From: Candidatus Baltobacteraceae bacterium
GTDB lineage: Bacteria > Vulcanimicrobiota > Vulcanimicrobiia > Vulcanimicrobiales > Vulcanimicrobiaceae
DNA length: 64,000 nt
Assembly: GCA_035502855.1 (NCBI GenBank)
Contig: DATJTX010000021.1
Coordinates: forward strand, 248,001-312,000
Reading direction: 5' to 3'
Shown here: one piece after another, positions 35,490-43,691 of the stretch
Layout: every line of letters starts with the position of its first letter
How positions within the stretch are numbered: position 1 is the stretch's first letter
The notes under the pieces: generated by a model
Database searches by the model: none
The model's input: only the letters and a program-made list of their open reading frames with translations
What the model was told of the DNA's origin: nothing
Position numbers and translations under genes: made by a program

Positions 35490-36982
35490 TCCGCGGTGGT
35501 CGTCGCGTCGGCTCCACGCATGGTGGCGGCCGCGTTGAAGATCGGCGTCGCGATGACCGCGACGACGAGGTTCAGGATCAGCGCGTAGAACGGCCCGTAT
35601 CCTACCAGCGTGCCGCCGAAGAGATGCAGCGGGAAGGCGGCGGTGAAGTTGGTCTCAACCGCCATGTACGTTCCGGCGGCAATTCCGACGACCCAGCCGA
35701 GTAAGAGCGCTTTCGGATTGAGCCAGTTGGTGTAGAGCCCGACGACGAACGCCGGGAACGTTTGCAGAATCCAGGCGCCGCCGAGGAACTGGAAGCCGAT
35801 CGCGTACTTCGGCTTGATGAAGATGACGAAGAGCAGCGCGACCAGGCAGATCGCCAGCGTGACGATTTTTGCGGTTCGCGTCTCGACCGCGTCGCGCTGC
35901 GCCGAGAACTGCCGGAAGATGTTGCTGGCGAAGAGGTTCGCGCCGCCGATCGCCATGATCGCCGCGGGTACGAGCGCCCCGATGACGATTGCCGAGTAGC
36001 CGACGCCGGCGAACCAATCCGGAAAGATCTTCGCGAAAAGCGCCGGGATGGCAAACTGCGGGTTCGTCACCTTGACGCCGGCCGCGATGGCGGCGTATCC
36101 GAGCAGCGCCAAAAACCCGAGCAAGAGCGAATAGATCGGCAGCAGCGCCATGTTGCGCTCCACGACCGCCCGGCTCTTGGCCGAAAGTATCGACGTGATC
36201 GAGTGCGGATAGATGAAGAGCGCCAGCGCCGATCCGAACGCGAGCGTGCCGTACACGAAGTACTGCGGCTGGCCGAGGAGCAGCGATGCCGGTTTGGGTT
36301 TGGCGGCGAGCGCCTTACCGGCCGCATCGAAGATACCGGCCCACCCGCCGAACATGTGCGTGACCGCGACGATCGCGCAGATGATCGTGAGATAGATGAG
36401 CGTGTCTTTGACCAGCGCGATCAGCGCCGGCGCGCGCAAGCCGCTCGTGTACGTGTAGGCTGCGAGCAGAATGAATGAAATCGCCAGCGCCACCTCGCCG
36501 TGGCCGAGCGCGAAGAAACCGCCGAGCTGCTGGAAGACGACCTCCATGCCGACCAGTTGCAGCGCGATATACGGGACAATCGAGATCACGCCGGTGATGG
36601 CGGTGACGACCTCGAGCGAACGGTCGCCGAAACGGTCGCGTACGAAATCGGCGGCGGTGATATAGCCGCGATTGCGCGATACGCTCCAGAAGCGCGTGAG
36701 GATGAGAATACCGAAGGGATAGGCGACGATCGTATAGGGCAGCGCGAAGAACGCCATCGGCCCGGCCGCGTATGCCAGGGCCGGCACCGCGATGAAGGTG
36801 TACGCGGTGTAGAGGTCGCCGCCGATCAGAAACCACGAGATGATCGTGCCGAAGTTGCGTCCGCCGAGGGCCCACTCGTGCATGTGCTCCAGCGTGCCGG
36901 TCCTGCGCCAACTGGCTGCGGCAAAACCGAGAATCGTAATGCCGATGACGAGAACGATGACGATAATCGAACTAGCTTGCAT
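35480..36982 (-). CDS. MctP-like Na+:solute symporter (monocarboxylates)
   Basis: This 500-residue protein has about 13 membrane helices and the sodium:solute symporter fold. The N-terminal WALGGRNFGTIISWFLIGGDLYTAYTF, the GYITAADFVRDRFG block and the long C-terminal helix series match MctP of rhizobia, which imports lactate, pyruvate and related monocarboxylates. The preceding DUF3311 gene is the usual companion of MctP and overlaps its start by 11 bases. Uptake of carboxylates may feed the propionate and acyl-CoA pathways encoded elsewhere in the window, but that link is inference. Confidence 0.87.
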   Translation of the reverse strand: MQASSIIVIVLVIGITILGFAAASWRRTGTLEHMHEWALGGRNFGTIISWFLIGGDLYTAYTFIAVPALAYAAGPMAFFALPYTIVAYPFGILILTRFWSVSRNRGYITAADFVRDRFGDRSLEVVTAITGVISIVPYIALQLVGMEVVFQQLGGFFALGHGEVALAISFILLAAYTYTSGLRAPALIALVKDTLIYLTIICAIVAVTHMFGGWAGIFDAAGKALAAKPKPASLLLGQPQYFVYGTLAFGSALALFIYPHSITSILSAKSRAVVERNMALLPIYSLLLGFLALLGYAAIAAGVKVTNPQFAIPALFAKIFPDWFAGVGYSAIVIGALVPAAIMAIGGANLFASNIFRQFSAQRDAVETRTAKIVTLAICLVALLFVIFIKPKYAIGFQFLGGAWILQTFPAFVVGLYTNWLNPKALLLGWVVGIAAGTYMAVETNFTAAFPLHLFGGTLVGYGPFYALILNLVVAVIATPIFNAAATMRGADATTTADYA

Positions 36983-37175
36983 CGCGCTCGCCTCCGCGAA
37001 TGAGGGCGATATAGATTGCTAACACGATGCCCGAACCGATCGTCCAGGCCAGTTGATACCAGTAGAAGAACGGCATGCCGAACAGCGGCGGATCGAGCCG
37101 GTTGTACAGAGCCGGAAAGAGCGTCGCGATAAAGGGAACGAGCAAGAGCACGTTCCACCAAGAATTTCTTCTCAT
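36972..37175 (-). CDS. DUF3311 small membrane protein, MctP partner
   Basis: ATG 37175 gives 67 residues with two membrane helices: NVLLLVPFIATLFPALYN and FFYWYQLAWTIGSGIVLAIYIAL. The motif RLDPPLFGMPFFYWYQLAW between them is the DUF3311 signature. Such proteins are nearly always encoded just before an SSF transporter and probably help assemble it. A longer upstream frame is Arg-rich and not used. The stop lies inside the start of the symporter gene. Confidence 0.88.
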   Translation of the reverse strand: MRRNSWWNVLLLVPFIATLFPALYNRLDPPLFGMPFFYWYQLAWTIGSGIVLAIYIALIRGGERDAS

Positions 37176-37285
37176 GGGCCCCCATTGCGCGCGAGGTGCC
37201 GCGCCTCCCTGGAAGGCTCGCCGAACGCGCGCTTGGTCCCGTTTCCTAAGCCCTCTTTCAAGCACGTCATCTATGCTCGGTGACT

Positions 37286-38530
37286 ATGCACCCTGATCCC
37301 GCAGCGGAGCTCTTGAATTTCTCCGGCGCTACCCTTTGGAGCAGCGGTCGCGTGGACGACGCGATCGTCGCGTTTCGGCGCGCCCTCGATAGCGACCCCG
37401 CCTACGCGCAGGCGGCGCGCAATCTCGGCAACGCGCTGCGCGAAGTCGGCGATCTGGACGAGGCCGTGCGCTGGCTCCGGCGTGCGGTCGAACTCGACCC
37501 GCGCGATACCGTCGCCCATCGCTACTTGGTCGAGTCACAGCCGGCTGATGCGGCACAGCGAGCGCAGTTGGACGCGCTCACCCGCGATTGCGCGCTCGAC
37601 GACGCCGCCCGCATCGATCTCTTCTTCGCGCTAGCGACTGCGTACGCGAGCGAGCGTCCGGAGCTGGCATTCCAACATCTCTTGCACGCCAACCGGCTCA
37701 AACGCTCGACGATCGCCTACGATGAGTCGCCCGAGCGAACCCTATTGGGATCGCTGTGCGCGACGTTCAGCCCCACGCTCGTGCGCGCGATGCGCGGGTG
37801 CGGAAATCCGAGCACGCTCCCTGTCTTCGTCATCGGGATGCCCCGCGCGGGAAGCACGTTGGTCGAACAGATCCTGGCTGCTCATCGCGACGTCCATGCC
37901 GCGGGCGAACTCGAGCTCTTCGAGCGCGCGTTCGGTCTTTTCCCGCCGATGCTCTCCGATCCGCGCGATGCGCGCGCATTTGCGGCTGAACTGCGTGACG
38001 CCTTGGCAAACCTGGGCACGCGCTATCTCGAGCAGCTTCCCGCGGTGCAGGCATCGCGCATCACCGACAAGATGCCGTCCAATTTTCGCTTTGCGGTACC
38101 GATTCATCTCGCTCTGCCGAACGCGAAGCTGGTGCACGTGCGGCGAAATCCACTCGACACGTGCCTCTCGTGCTTTGCCACGCATTTCGTCGACGGACAG
38201 CTTTACACATACGACCTACGTGAGCTGGGCCGATACTACCGGCTCTACGAGAAGCACATGCAGTACGTTCGCGCGCTCGTTCCTTCCGGCACGCTGCTGG
38301 AGATCGAGTACGAAGCACTCGTGGCGGACTTCGAGGTGCAGGCGCGCCGGATCGTCGCGCACTGCGGACTCGACTGGGACTACGCGTGTTTGGAATTCTG
38401 GCGCGTCGATCGTCCGGTCCGGACGGCGAGCGCCGTGCAGGTACGCCGGCCGCTCTATTCGGAATCGGTGGGACGATGGCGCCGGTACGAAAGAGAACTC
38501 GCGCCGCTGATCGAAGCGCTGGCCGAGTGA
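37286..38530 (+). CDS. TPR-sulfotransferase fusion
   Basis: ATG 37286 gives 414 residues (an in-frame GTG lies six bases upstream). Residues 1-80 hold two tetratricopeptide repeats (SSGRVDDAIVAFRRALDSDP, EVGDLDEAVRWLRRAVELDP). The rest is a PAPS-dependent sulfotransferase: 5'-phosphosulfate loop VIGMPRAGSTLVEQIL near residue 180, the 3'-phosphate region VHVRRNPLDTCLSCF with its Arg and Ser, and the late basic ERELAPLIEA region. It would sulfate a hydroxyl or amine on a glycan, peptide or lipid, with the TPRs holding the acceptor. The next gene, also TPR-bearing, starts directly after the stop. Confidence 0.82.
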   Translation: MHPDPAAELLNFSGATLWSSGRVDDAIVAFRRALDSDPAYAQAARNLGNALREVGDLDEAVRWLRRAVELDPRDTVAHRYLVESQPADAAQRAQLDALTRDCALDDAARIDLFFALATAYASERPELAFQHLLHANRLKRSTIAYDESPERTLLGSLCATFSPTLVRAMRGCGNPSTLPVFVIGMPRAGSTLVEQILAAHRDVHAAGELELFERAFGLFPPMLSDPRDARAFAAELRDALANLGTRYLEQLPAVQASRITDKMPSNFRFAVPIHLALPNAKLVHVRRNPLDTCLSCFATHFVDGQLYTYDLRELGRYYRLYEKHMQYVRALVPSGTLLEIEYEALVADFEVQARRIVAHCGLDWDYACLEFWRVDRPVRTASAVQVRRPLYSESVGRWRRYERELAPLIEALAE

Positions 38531-39751
38531 TTGCGGTTGGAGACGACGCCTGAATCGATCGCGCGCGAGATCGAGCGCCTGCACCGGACGGGAAAGTCCG
38601 AGGATGCCTTCGCGCTCGCGCTCGAATGTGCGGCGAGCTTCCCACAAAGTTCCCTCGCGCTGACCAACGCGGGGTACTTTTATCTCCTGCGCGGCGAACC
38701 GTCGCTCGCGCTCGAAGCATACGAAGCCGCCATCCGTGCGAATTCGACCAACGCGGAGGCTCGCCGCGGCCTTGCCGTCGCGAAGACGCAGTGCGGTATC
38801 GCCGCGCAGGGCGATTCGACGACGGCGGTTCCATATCGCGGAACCGGCCGCCCGATCGAGGTGCTGGTCCCGATCACGCTGGGCAGCGGCAACGTCGTCA
38901 CCGAGCGGCTCTTCGACGAGCGCGTCTTCGCGGTAACCAAACTCGCGGTTGAATTGCACCCGCCCGACGCGCCGTTGCCCGGTCACGACGTCGTCTTCAA
39001 TGCGATCGGCGAAGCCGACAGTTCGGGCGCGGCGCTCGCGAAGGCGCGCGAACTGCTCGCGCGTTCGAACAAGCGCGTGCTCAACGACCCCGCTCGCGTG
39101 GCACGCACGGGGCGCTACGAGCAGACGCGGCGTTTTGCCGGGCTCGACGACGTGATCGTACCGAGGCTCGAGAGGGTCTCGCGAGCCCGCGTTCGAGATT
39201 TACCGATTCCGGTTCTACTGCGCGTTCCCGGATACCATGCCGGCGAACACTTCGCGCGCATCGAAGGCGCCGGCGACCTCGAGAGCGCGCTCTCGCGGTT
39301 ACCGGGCGATGATTTCTTTGCGTTCGAGTATCTCGACGTGCGCGAGCCGGCCGGTACGTTTGCGAAATACCGCGTGATGATCGTCGACTCGCAGCTCTAC
39401 CCGCTGCATCTCGCGATTTCCAACAACTGGAAGGTTCACTATTTCAGTGCGGCGATGGCGGAGGTTCCGACCTATCGAGCGCGCGAGGGAGCCTTCCTGC
39501 GCGATCCGCGGAAGACCGTCGGCGAACGCGCCTGGGCGGCGCTCGAGCGCGTTGCGAGCGCGACGGAGCTCGACTATGGCGGTATCGATTTCGCACTCGA
39601 CGCGCAAGGACGGGTCGTGCTCTTCGAGAGTAATGCCACGATGGCGGTTCGCTATCCGCCCGAAGATCCGATGTGGGCCTACCGCCGTCCGGCGGTCGAT
39701 CGCGTGATTGCCGCGATCAGCGCGATGCTGCGGCGCTATTCGTCGATCTGA
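38531..39751 (+). CDS. TPR protein with ATP-grasp-like C-terminal domain
   Basis: TTG 38531, immediately after the sulfotransferase stop, gives 406 residues. The first 90 hold TPR-like helices (KSEDAFALALECAASFPQSS, EPSLALEAYEAAIRANST). The middle has a nucleotide-binding-like alpha/beta region (NKRVLNDPARVARTGRYE). The C-terminal part resembles ATP-grasp: FAKYRVMIVDSQLYPLHLAISNNWKVHYF, then DYGGIDFALDAQGRVVLFESNATM, where the D, E and N would bind Mg-ATP. Such enzymes join a carboxylate to an amine. Pairing with a TPR-sulfotransferase suggests a two-step modification of one acceptor. Family assignment rests on motif shape. Confidence 0.7.
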   Translation: MRLETTPESIAREIERLHRTGKSEDAFALALECAASFPQSSLALTNAGYFYLLRGEPSLALEAYEAAIRANSTNAEARRGLAVAKTQCGIAAQGDSTTAVPYRGTGRPIEVLVPITLGSGNVVTERLFDERVFAVTKLAVELHPPDAPLPGHDVVFNAIGEADSSGAALAKARELLARSNKRVLNDPARVARTGRYEQTRRFAGLDDVIVPRLERVSRARVRDLPIPVLLRVPGYHAGEHFARIEGAGDLESALSRLPGDDFFAFEYLDVREPAGTFAKYRVMIVDSQLYPLHLAISNNWKVHYFSAAMAEVPTYRAREGAFLRDPRKTVGERAWAALERVASATELDYGGIDFALDAQGRVVLFESNATMAVRYPPEDPMWAYRRPAVDRVIAAISAMLRRYSSI

Positions 39752-40404
39752 ACGTTGCCGCCCTGATCGTCGAAGAGAAAGCGCGTATCGAACGCCTTGA
39801 CTTCGTGCGTGGCCGAATCGCGCACGCGCGAATGAATCGCGAGGCGATGCAGTGCGCGGCCGCTGCGCTTGACGACGCCGCCATACGCGTATTGCACGAG
39901 CGGTGTCTTGTCGTCGATCGGAGCCAATCGTCCCTTCTGCACCAGCATCGAGAGCATCGTGTCCTGCAGTTTCTTGGGAATCAAGCGCGCAACGTCGTCG
40001 GCCTTCAGGCGGACGAGTTCGAGTTCTTTCTGCGCCTTGTTCTCTACCGTGACCGCATCGTTGTTGGAGAACCGGACGACCGCGTCCCAATCGTCCGCGC
40101 TGATGCCGGTAAAGGTGAGCCCGTAGCGCCATGCCGGTTTGCCCTGCGCGGTTCCCGGCTGCTGCCACACGCGCTTGGCGCGAATGACGATGTTGCGGCC
40201 CTCGATCTGCACGCGGAAATTACACTCCTCCGGAAGGGCGGTTGGGGAGACGACTCCGAGGCCGCTGCCGGAGATGTCCAGGCACGCGCAATTTGCCCAC
40301 TGCGTGCCAATAGCGACCCACGCCGGGAAGGGTCCCGCGCGTCGTGCGTATTTTCGCCGGTTCTGTGGTGCCCCGGTGAAAAACGTGATGAGGTCGTTCA
40401 GCAT
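39736..40404 (-). CDS. PilZ-domain protein (cyclic-di-GMP receptor)
   Basis: This 222-residue cytoplasmic protein has a PilZ domain in its first 120 residues. The c-di-GMP signature is present as RRKYARRAG (RxxxR) near residue 16 and DISGSGLGV (DxSxxG) near 43. The C-terminal 90 residues are helical and of unknown function (KAQKELELVRLKADDVARLIPKKLQDTMLSMLVQKG). It should bind cyclic di-GMP and control an output such as motility, matrix or secretion. The GGDEF-EAL gene 3 kb away may be a source or sink of that signal. Its end overlaps the ATP-grasp gene by 16 bases. Confidence 0.85.
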   Translation of the reverse strand: MLNDLITFFTGAPQNRRKYARRAGPFPAWVAIGTQWANCACLDISGSGLGVVSPTALPEECNFRVQIEGRNIVIRAKRVWQQPGTAQGKPAWRYGLTFTGISADDWDAVVRFSNNDAVTVENKAQKELELVRLKADDVARLIPKKLQDTMLSMLVQKGRLAPIDDKTPLVQYAYGGVVKRSGRALHRLAIHSRVRDSATHEVKAFDTRFLFDDQGGNVQIDE

Positions 40405-40513
40405 CTACCTCTCTATCATCGACGCTCTGGGCCAGAATTTGCATGCTTGCCTGGTAAGTCCCCTCTTCGAGCGTCCCGGGCGGCAGGATTGCGGGCTTAC
40501 CCCGGCCGGATAG

Positions 40514-41290
40514 GTGCGCGTGCCGGCTTCGAGCTTTGAGATCGACGGAGCGACGCTGGAGGTCCTGCGGCTGCCCGGCGATTCGCCCGCGCGGCCGACC
40601 CTCGTCCTCCTCCACGAGGGGTTGGGATCGGTGGGTTTATGGCGCGACTTGCCGCAGCGCTTGCACGCGCGCACCGGCTGCGGGATTTTCGCATACTCGC
40701 GCCGCGGCAACGGATTTTCCAGCGTTCTCGAGGAGGCGCGCGCGCCCGACTATATGCATCGCGAGGCCCTGCAGACCTTGCCTCGTTTGTTGGACGCAGC
40801 CGGGATCGAACGTCCGATTCTCGTCGGACACAGCGACGGCGCGTCGATCGCGTTGATTTTTGCGGGTGCGCATCCGCGGGAGCCGCGCGCATTGGTGTTG
40901 CTCGCTCCGCACGTCTTCGTCGAGGAGATTTCGCTTCGCAGCATCGCCGCGATCGGCACAACCTATCGCGCCGGCGTGCTGCGCGAGCGGCTCGCCCGCC
41001 ATCATCGCGACGTCGACCACACGTTCTACGCCTGGCACGATATCTGGCTTGCGCCTTCTTTTCGCGACTGGAACATCGAAGAATACTTGGCTCGCATCGA
41101 AGCTCCGGCCGTGCTCGTGCAGGGCCGCCAAGACGAGTACGGAACGCGCGCGCAACTCGATGCGATCGAACGCGCAATGCTCGCGCCCTGCGATCGCGTC
41201 GTGCTCGATCGCTGCGGCCACTCGCCCCATCGTGATCGGCCGGCGGCGGTAGAAACGATCGTTGCCGCGACGGCGCAGGCGGGCTGGTAA
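40514..41290 (+). CDS. Alpha/beta-fold hydrolase
   Basis: GTG 40514 gives 258 residues of the alpha/beta hydrolase fold. The oxyanion region is LVLLHEGLGSVGLWRDLPQRL, the nucleophile serine lies in VGHSDGASIAL, the acid is probably the aspartate in GRQDEYGT, and the histidine is in CGHSPHRDRP. The HEGLG string in place of HGxxG is typical of a subgroup of uncharacterised esterases or MenH-like enzymes. The substrate is unknown. It precedes the histidine kinase by 20 bases and could share its transcript. Confidence 0.85.
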   Translation: MRVPASSFEIDGATLEVLRLPGDSPARPTLVLLHEGLGSVGLWRDLPQRLHARTGCGIFAYSRRGNGFSSVLEEARAPDYMHREALQTLPRLLDAAGIERPILVGHSDGASIALIFAGAHPREPRALVLLAPHVFVEEISLRSIAAIGTTYRAGVLRERLARHHRDVDHTFYAWHDIWLAPSFRDWNIEEYLARIEAPAVLVQGRQDEYGTRAQLDAIERAMLAPCDRVVLDRCGHSPHRDRPAAVETIVAATAQAGW

Positions 41291-41310
41291 CAGCACCAGA
41301 ACCAGCGCTC

Positions 41311-43248
41311 ATGGCGGATGCGTCAGCCTTGCGGCCCGATCTGTCACTGGTGCTCGAACGCATCACCGACGGGTTCTTCGCTCTCGATGCGCAGTGGCGC
41401 ATCGCCTACATCAATGCGCAAGCGCGCCAGCTCTTACACGCCCCGCACGACTGTATCGGCGAGTTCTGGCTCGACGTGTTTCCGAAAGCGCGCGGGCGCC
41501 TCTTCGAGCGAGAGTATCAGCGCGCGATGCGCGATCAGCAGCCGGTTCAATTCGTCGAATATTCGGCTACCGCCGACCTTTGGTTCGAAGTGAAGGCGTA
41601 TCCCTCGCCGGACGGGCTCTCGATCTATTTTCGCGACGTCAGCATGCGCATCCAAGCGCAGCGCGAGGTCGAACGGACGACCCGTCGCCAGCAGGCTCTG
41701 ATCGAATTCGGCCGAGGCGCGCTCACCGGCGCGAGCTTCGATCAGACGTTGGCCGAGGCAATGGAGCTGGTTCGCGAGTTTCTCGAAGCAACCGTCGTGG
41801 ATCTCTACGAATACGATCGTTCGCGGGGCGCGCTCGCGGTGACTCGAAGCTTTGGTTGGGACGTGCGCGCCGCCTTCGATCCGCAAAACCCGCCGCTCGA
41901 TCATCTTACCTACATTCTGCGGACCGGCGAGCCGTTCGTGTGCTCCGACGTCCGGATCGATCCGCGCGCGCGGTCGCTCGCGGCGCTCGAGTCCGGCGGC
42001 GTTCTCTCGTGCGTAGCGGTCTTGATCGGCACGGCTCGCGCGCCGATCGGCGGCCTCGTCGCCTACCATCCGCACGCGCGAACGTTTTCGGTTGGCGACG
42101 TGCGCTTCGTGCAGGCGATCTCGCAGACAATCGCCGAGATTGCTTCGGCCTGGGAATCGAATCAGCGCATGACCGAAGTGTTGGAAAGCATTCACGACGC
42201 GTTCGTCGCCGTCGACCGCGGTTTGCGCATCACGTACGTCAATCGCCGCATGGCCTCGTTTTGGGGCCGTATGCCCGCCGAACTGATCGGCATGCCCCTT
42301 TCCGCCTTCACCGACGAGTTCGGGGACGGCGGGCGAGCCTACGAACAGTTCCGTGACGCGCTGCACGAACGGCGCTCGATTACCTTTGAGACGCTCTTTG
42401 CCGGACGCTGGTACGAAACGCGCCTCTTTCCGTTCGCGGGCGGCGTTGCGGCGTACGTGCGTGACGTGACCGCGCGCAAGAGCGAGCAGCAGCGCGTGCT
42501 CGAGGTGAACGCGGAACTCGAGCGGCGCGTTGCCGAGCGCACGATGCAGCTCGAGCTTGCCAACAAGGAGCTCGAGTCGTTCTCGTACTCGGTCTCGCAC
42601 GACCTGCGCGCGCCGCTGCGGGCGATCGACGGTTTCTCGCAAGCGCTGCTCGAAGATTACGGCGAGGGGCTCGAGCCGCGCGGCCGGCGATATTTGGATC
42701 GCGTGCGGCGGGCAGCGCAGCGTATGGCCGATTTGATCGACGCGCTCCTGAAACTCGCCAAAGTCGCGCGCGCACCGATCGGTTACGCTAAGATCGATTT
42801 GAGCGCCATGGCCGCGGCAGCGATCGCGGAATTGCGCGAGGGCGAGCCGAAGCGCGCCGTCGCGGTCGAGATCGAGCCGGGTCTGCGGGCGCTCGGAGAG
42901 CCGCACCTGGTTCATATCATGTTAGTCAACCTGCTAGGCAATGCATGGAAATTTACACGGCGCACACAACACGCGCAGGTTTGCGTCGGCAAAAACAGCG
43001 AAGGCGAGTTCTATGTTCGCGACAACGGGGCCGGCTTCGAAATGGACTACGCGAACAAGCTATTTGGAGCGTTCGCGCGGCTTCACTCCAGCGACGAATA
43101 CGAGGGGACCGGAATCGGGTTGGCGACGGTAGCCCGCATCGTTCATCGTCACGGCGGCGTGATCCGCGCCGAGGGCGCGCCCGAAGCGGGCGCAACGTTC
43201 TACTTCACCTTGCCGGGAGAGGAAGCGCCGGAGACGCACGATGAGTAG
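41311..43248 (+). CDS. PAS-GAF-PAS sensor histidine kinase
   Basis: This 645-residue soluble sensor has an N-terminal PAS (LVLERITDGFFALDAQWRIAYINAQA), a GAF (about residues 130-285), a second PAS (VLESIHDAFVAVDRGLRITYVN), a coiled coil (EVNAELERRVAERTMQLELANKELESF) and the HisKA/HATPase core. The phospho-accepting residue is H430 in SYSVSHDLRAPLRAIDGFSQAL. The ATP-binding N box (HIMLVNLLGNAWKFT) and G boxes (VRDNGAGFEM, GTGIGLATVARIV) follow. The GAF lacks an obvious bilin cysteine motif. The following response regulator starts inside the kinase stop, as in phytochrome-Rcp pairs. Confidence 0.9.
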   Translation: MADASALRPDLSLVLERITDGFFALDAQWRIAYINAQARQLLHAPHDCIGEFWLDVFPKARGRLFEREYQRAMRDQQPVQFVEYSATADLWFEVKAYPSPDGLSIYFRDVSMRIQAQREVERTTRRQQALIEFGRGALTGASFDQTLAEAMELVREFLEATVVDLYEYDRSRGALAVTRSFGWDVRAAFDPQNPPLDHLTYILRTGEPFVCSDVRIDPRARSLAALESGGVLSCVAVLIGTARAPIGGLVAYHPHARTFSVGDVRFVQAISQTIAEIASAWESNQRMTEVLESIHDAFVAVDRGLRITYVNRRMASFWGRMPAELIGMPLSAFTDEFGDGGRAYEQFRDALHERRSITFETLFAGRWYETRLFPFAGGVAAYVRDVTARKSEQQRVLEVNAELERRVAERTMQLELANKELESFSYSVSHDLRAPLRAIDGFSQALLEDYGEGLEPRGRRYLDRVRRAAQRMADLIDALLKLAKVARAPIGYAKIDLSAMAAAAIAELREGEPKRAVAVEIEPGLRALGEPHLVHIMLVNLLGNAWKFTRRTQHAQVCVGKNSEGEFYVRDNGAGFEMDYANKLFGAFARLHSSDEYEGTGIGLATVARIVHRHGGVIRAEGAPEAGATFYFTLPGEEAPETHDE

Positions 43249-43687
43249 ACCGTACATTCTCCTGGTCGAAGACAATCCCGACGACATCGATTTGACCGAG
43301 CGGGCATTCTCCAAGAACCACATCGCGAACGAGGTGGTCGTCGTGCGGGACGGAGCGCAAGCCTGCGATTTCCTCTTCGACGAAAAGCTGATGGCGCAGC
43401 GCGGAATGCCGGCGCTGATCTTGCTCGACTTGAAATTGCCGAAGGTCAGCGGGCTCGAGGTGCTCGAGCGCATTCGTAACCACGACGGAACCCGTCTCTT
43501 GCCGACCGTCATTCTCACCTCGAGCAAACAGGAAGAAGATTTGCTCGAAGGATACCGTCTCGGCGTGAACAGCTACGTGCGCAAACCGGTCGACTTCAAC
43601 GAATTCGTCGATGCCGTGCGGCAGGTCGGGCTTTACTGGCTGGTGCTCAACGAAGCGCCTCCTCCGGCGGGAGGGGGAGGAATGTAG
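43241..43687 (+). CDS. Rcp1-like single-domain response regulator
   Basis: This 148-residue receiver domain has no output domain. The acidic pair is in LLVEDNPDDIDLTERAF, the phospho-acceptor is D63 in LILLDLKLPKVSG, the threonine in VILTSSKQEEDLLEGYRLGVN and the lysine in YVRKPVDFNEF. The extended wording between these and the 148-residue length match the Rcp1 class used by phytochrome-type kinases. It overlaps the kinase gene by 8 bases and leads directly into a REC-PAS-GGDEF-EAL gene, so a phosphorelay is likely. Confidence 0.92.
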   Translation: MSRPYILLVEDNPDDIDLTERAFSKNHIANEVVVVRDGAQACDFLFDEKLMAQRGMPALILLDLKLPKVSGLEVLERIRNHDGTRLLPTVILTSSKQEEDLLEGYRLGVNSYVRKPVDFNEFVDAVRQVGLYWLVLNEAPPPAGGGGM

Positions 43688-43691
43688 CGGC

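Noticed and set aside
40453-40501. GGTAAG...CTTACC stem before the hydrolase gene, considered as a riboswitch
   Set aside because: One bulged nine-pair stem only; no match to the conserved cores of riboswitch classes I can recall.
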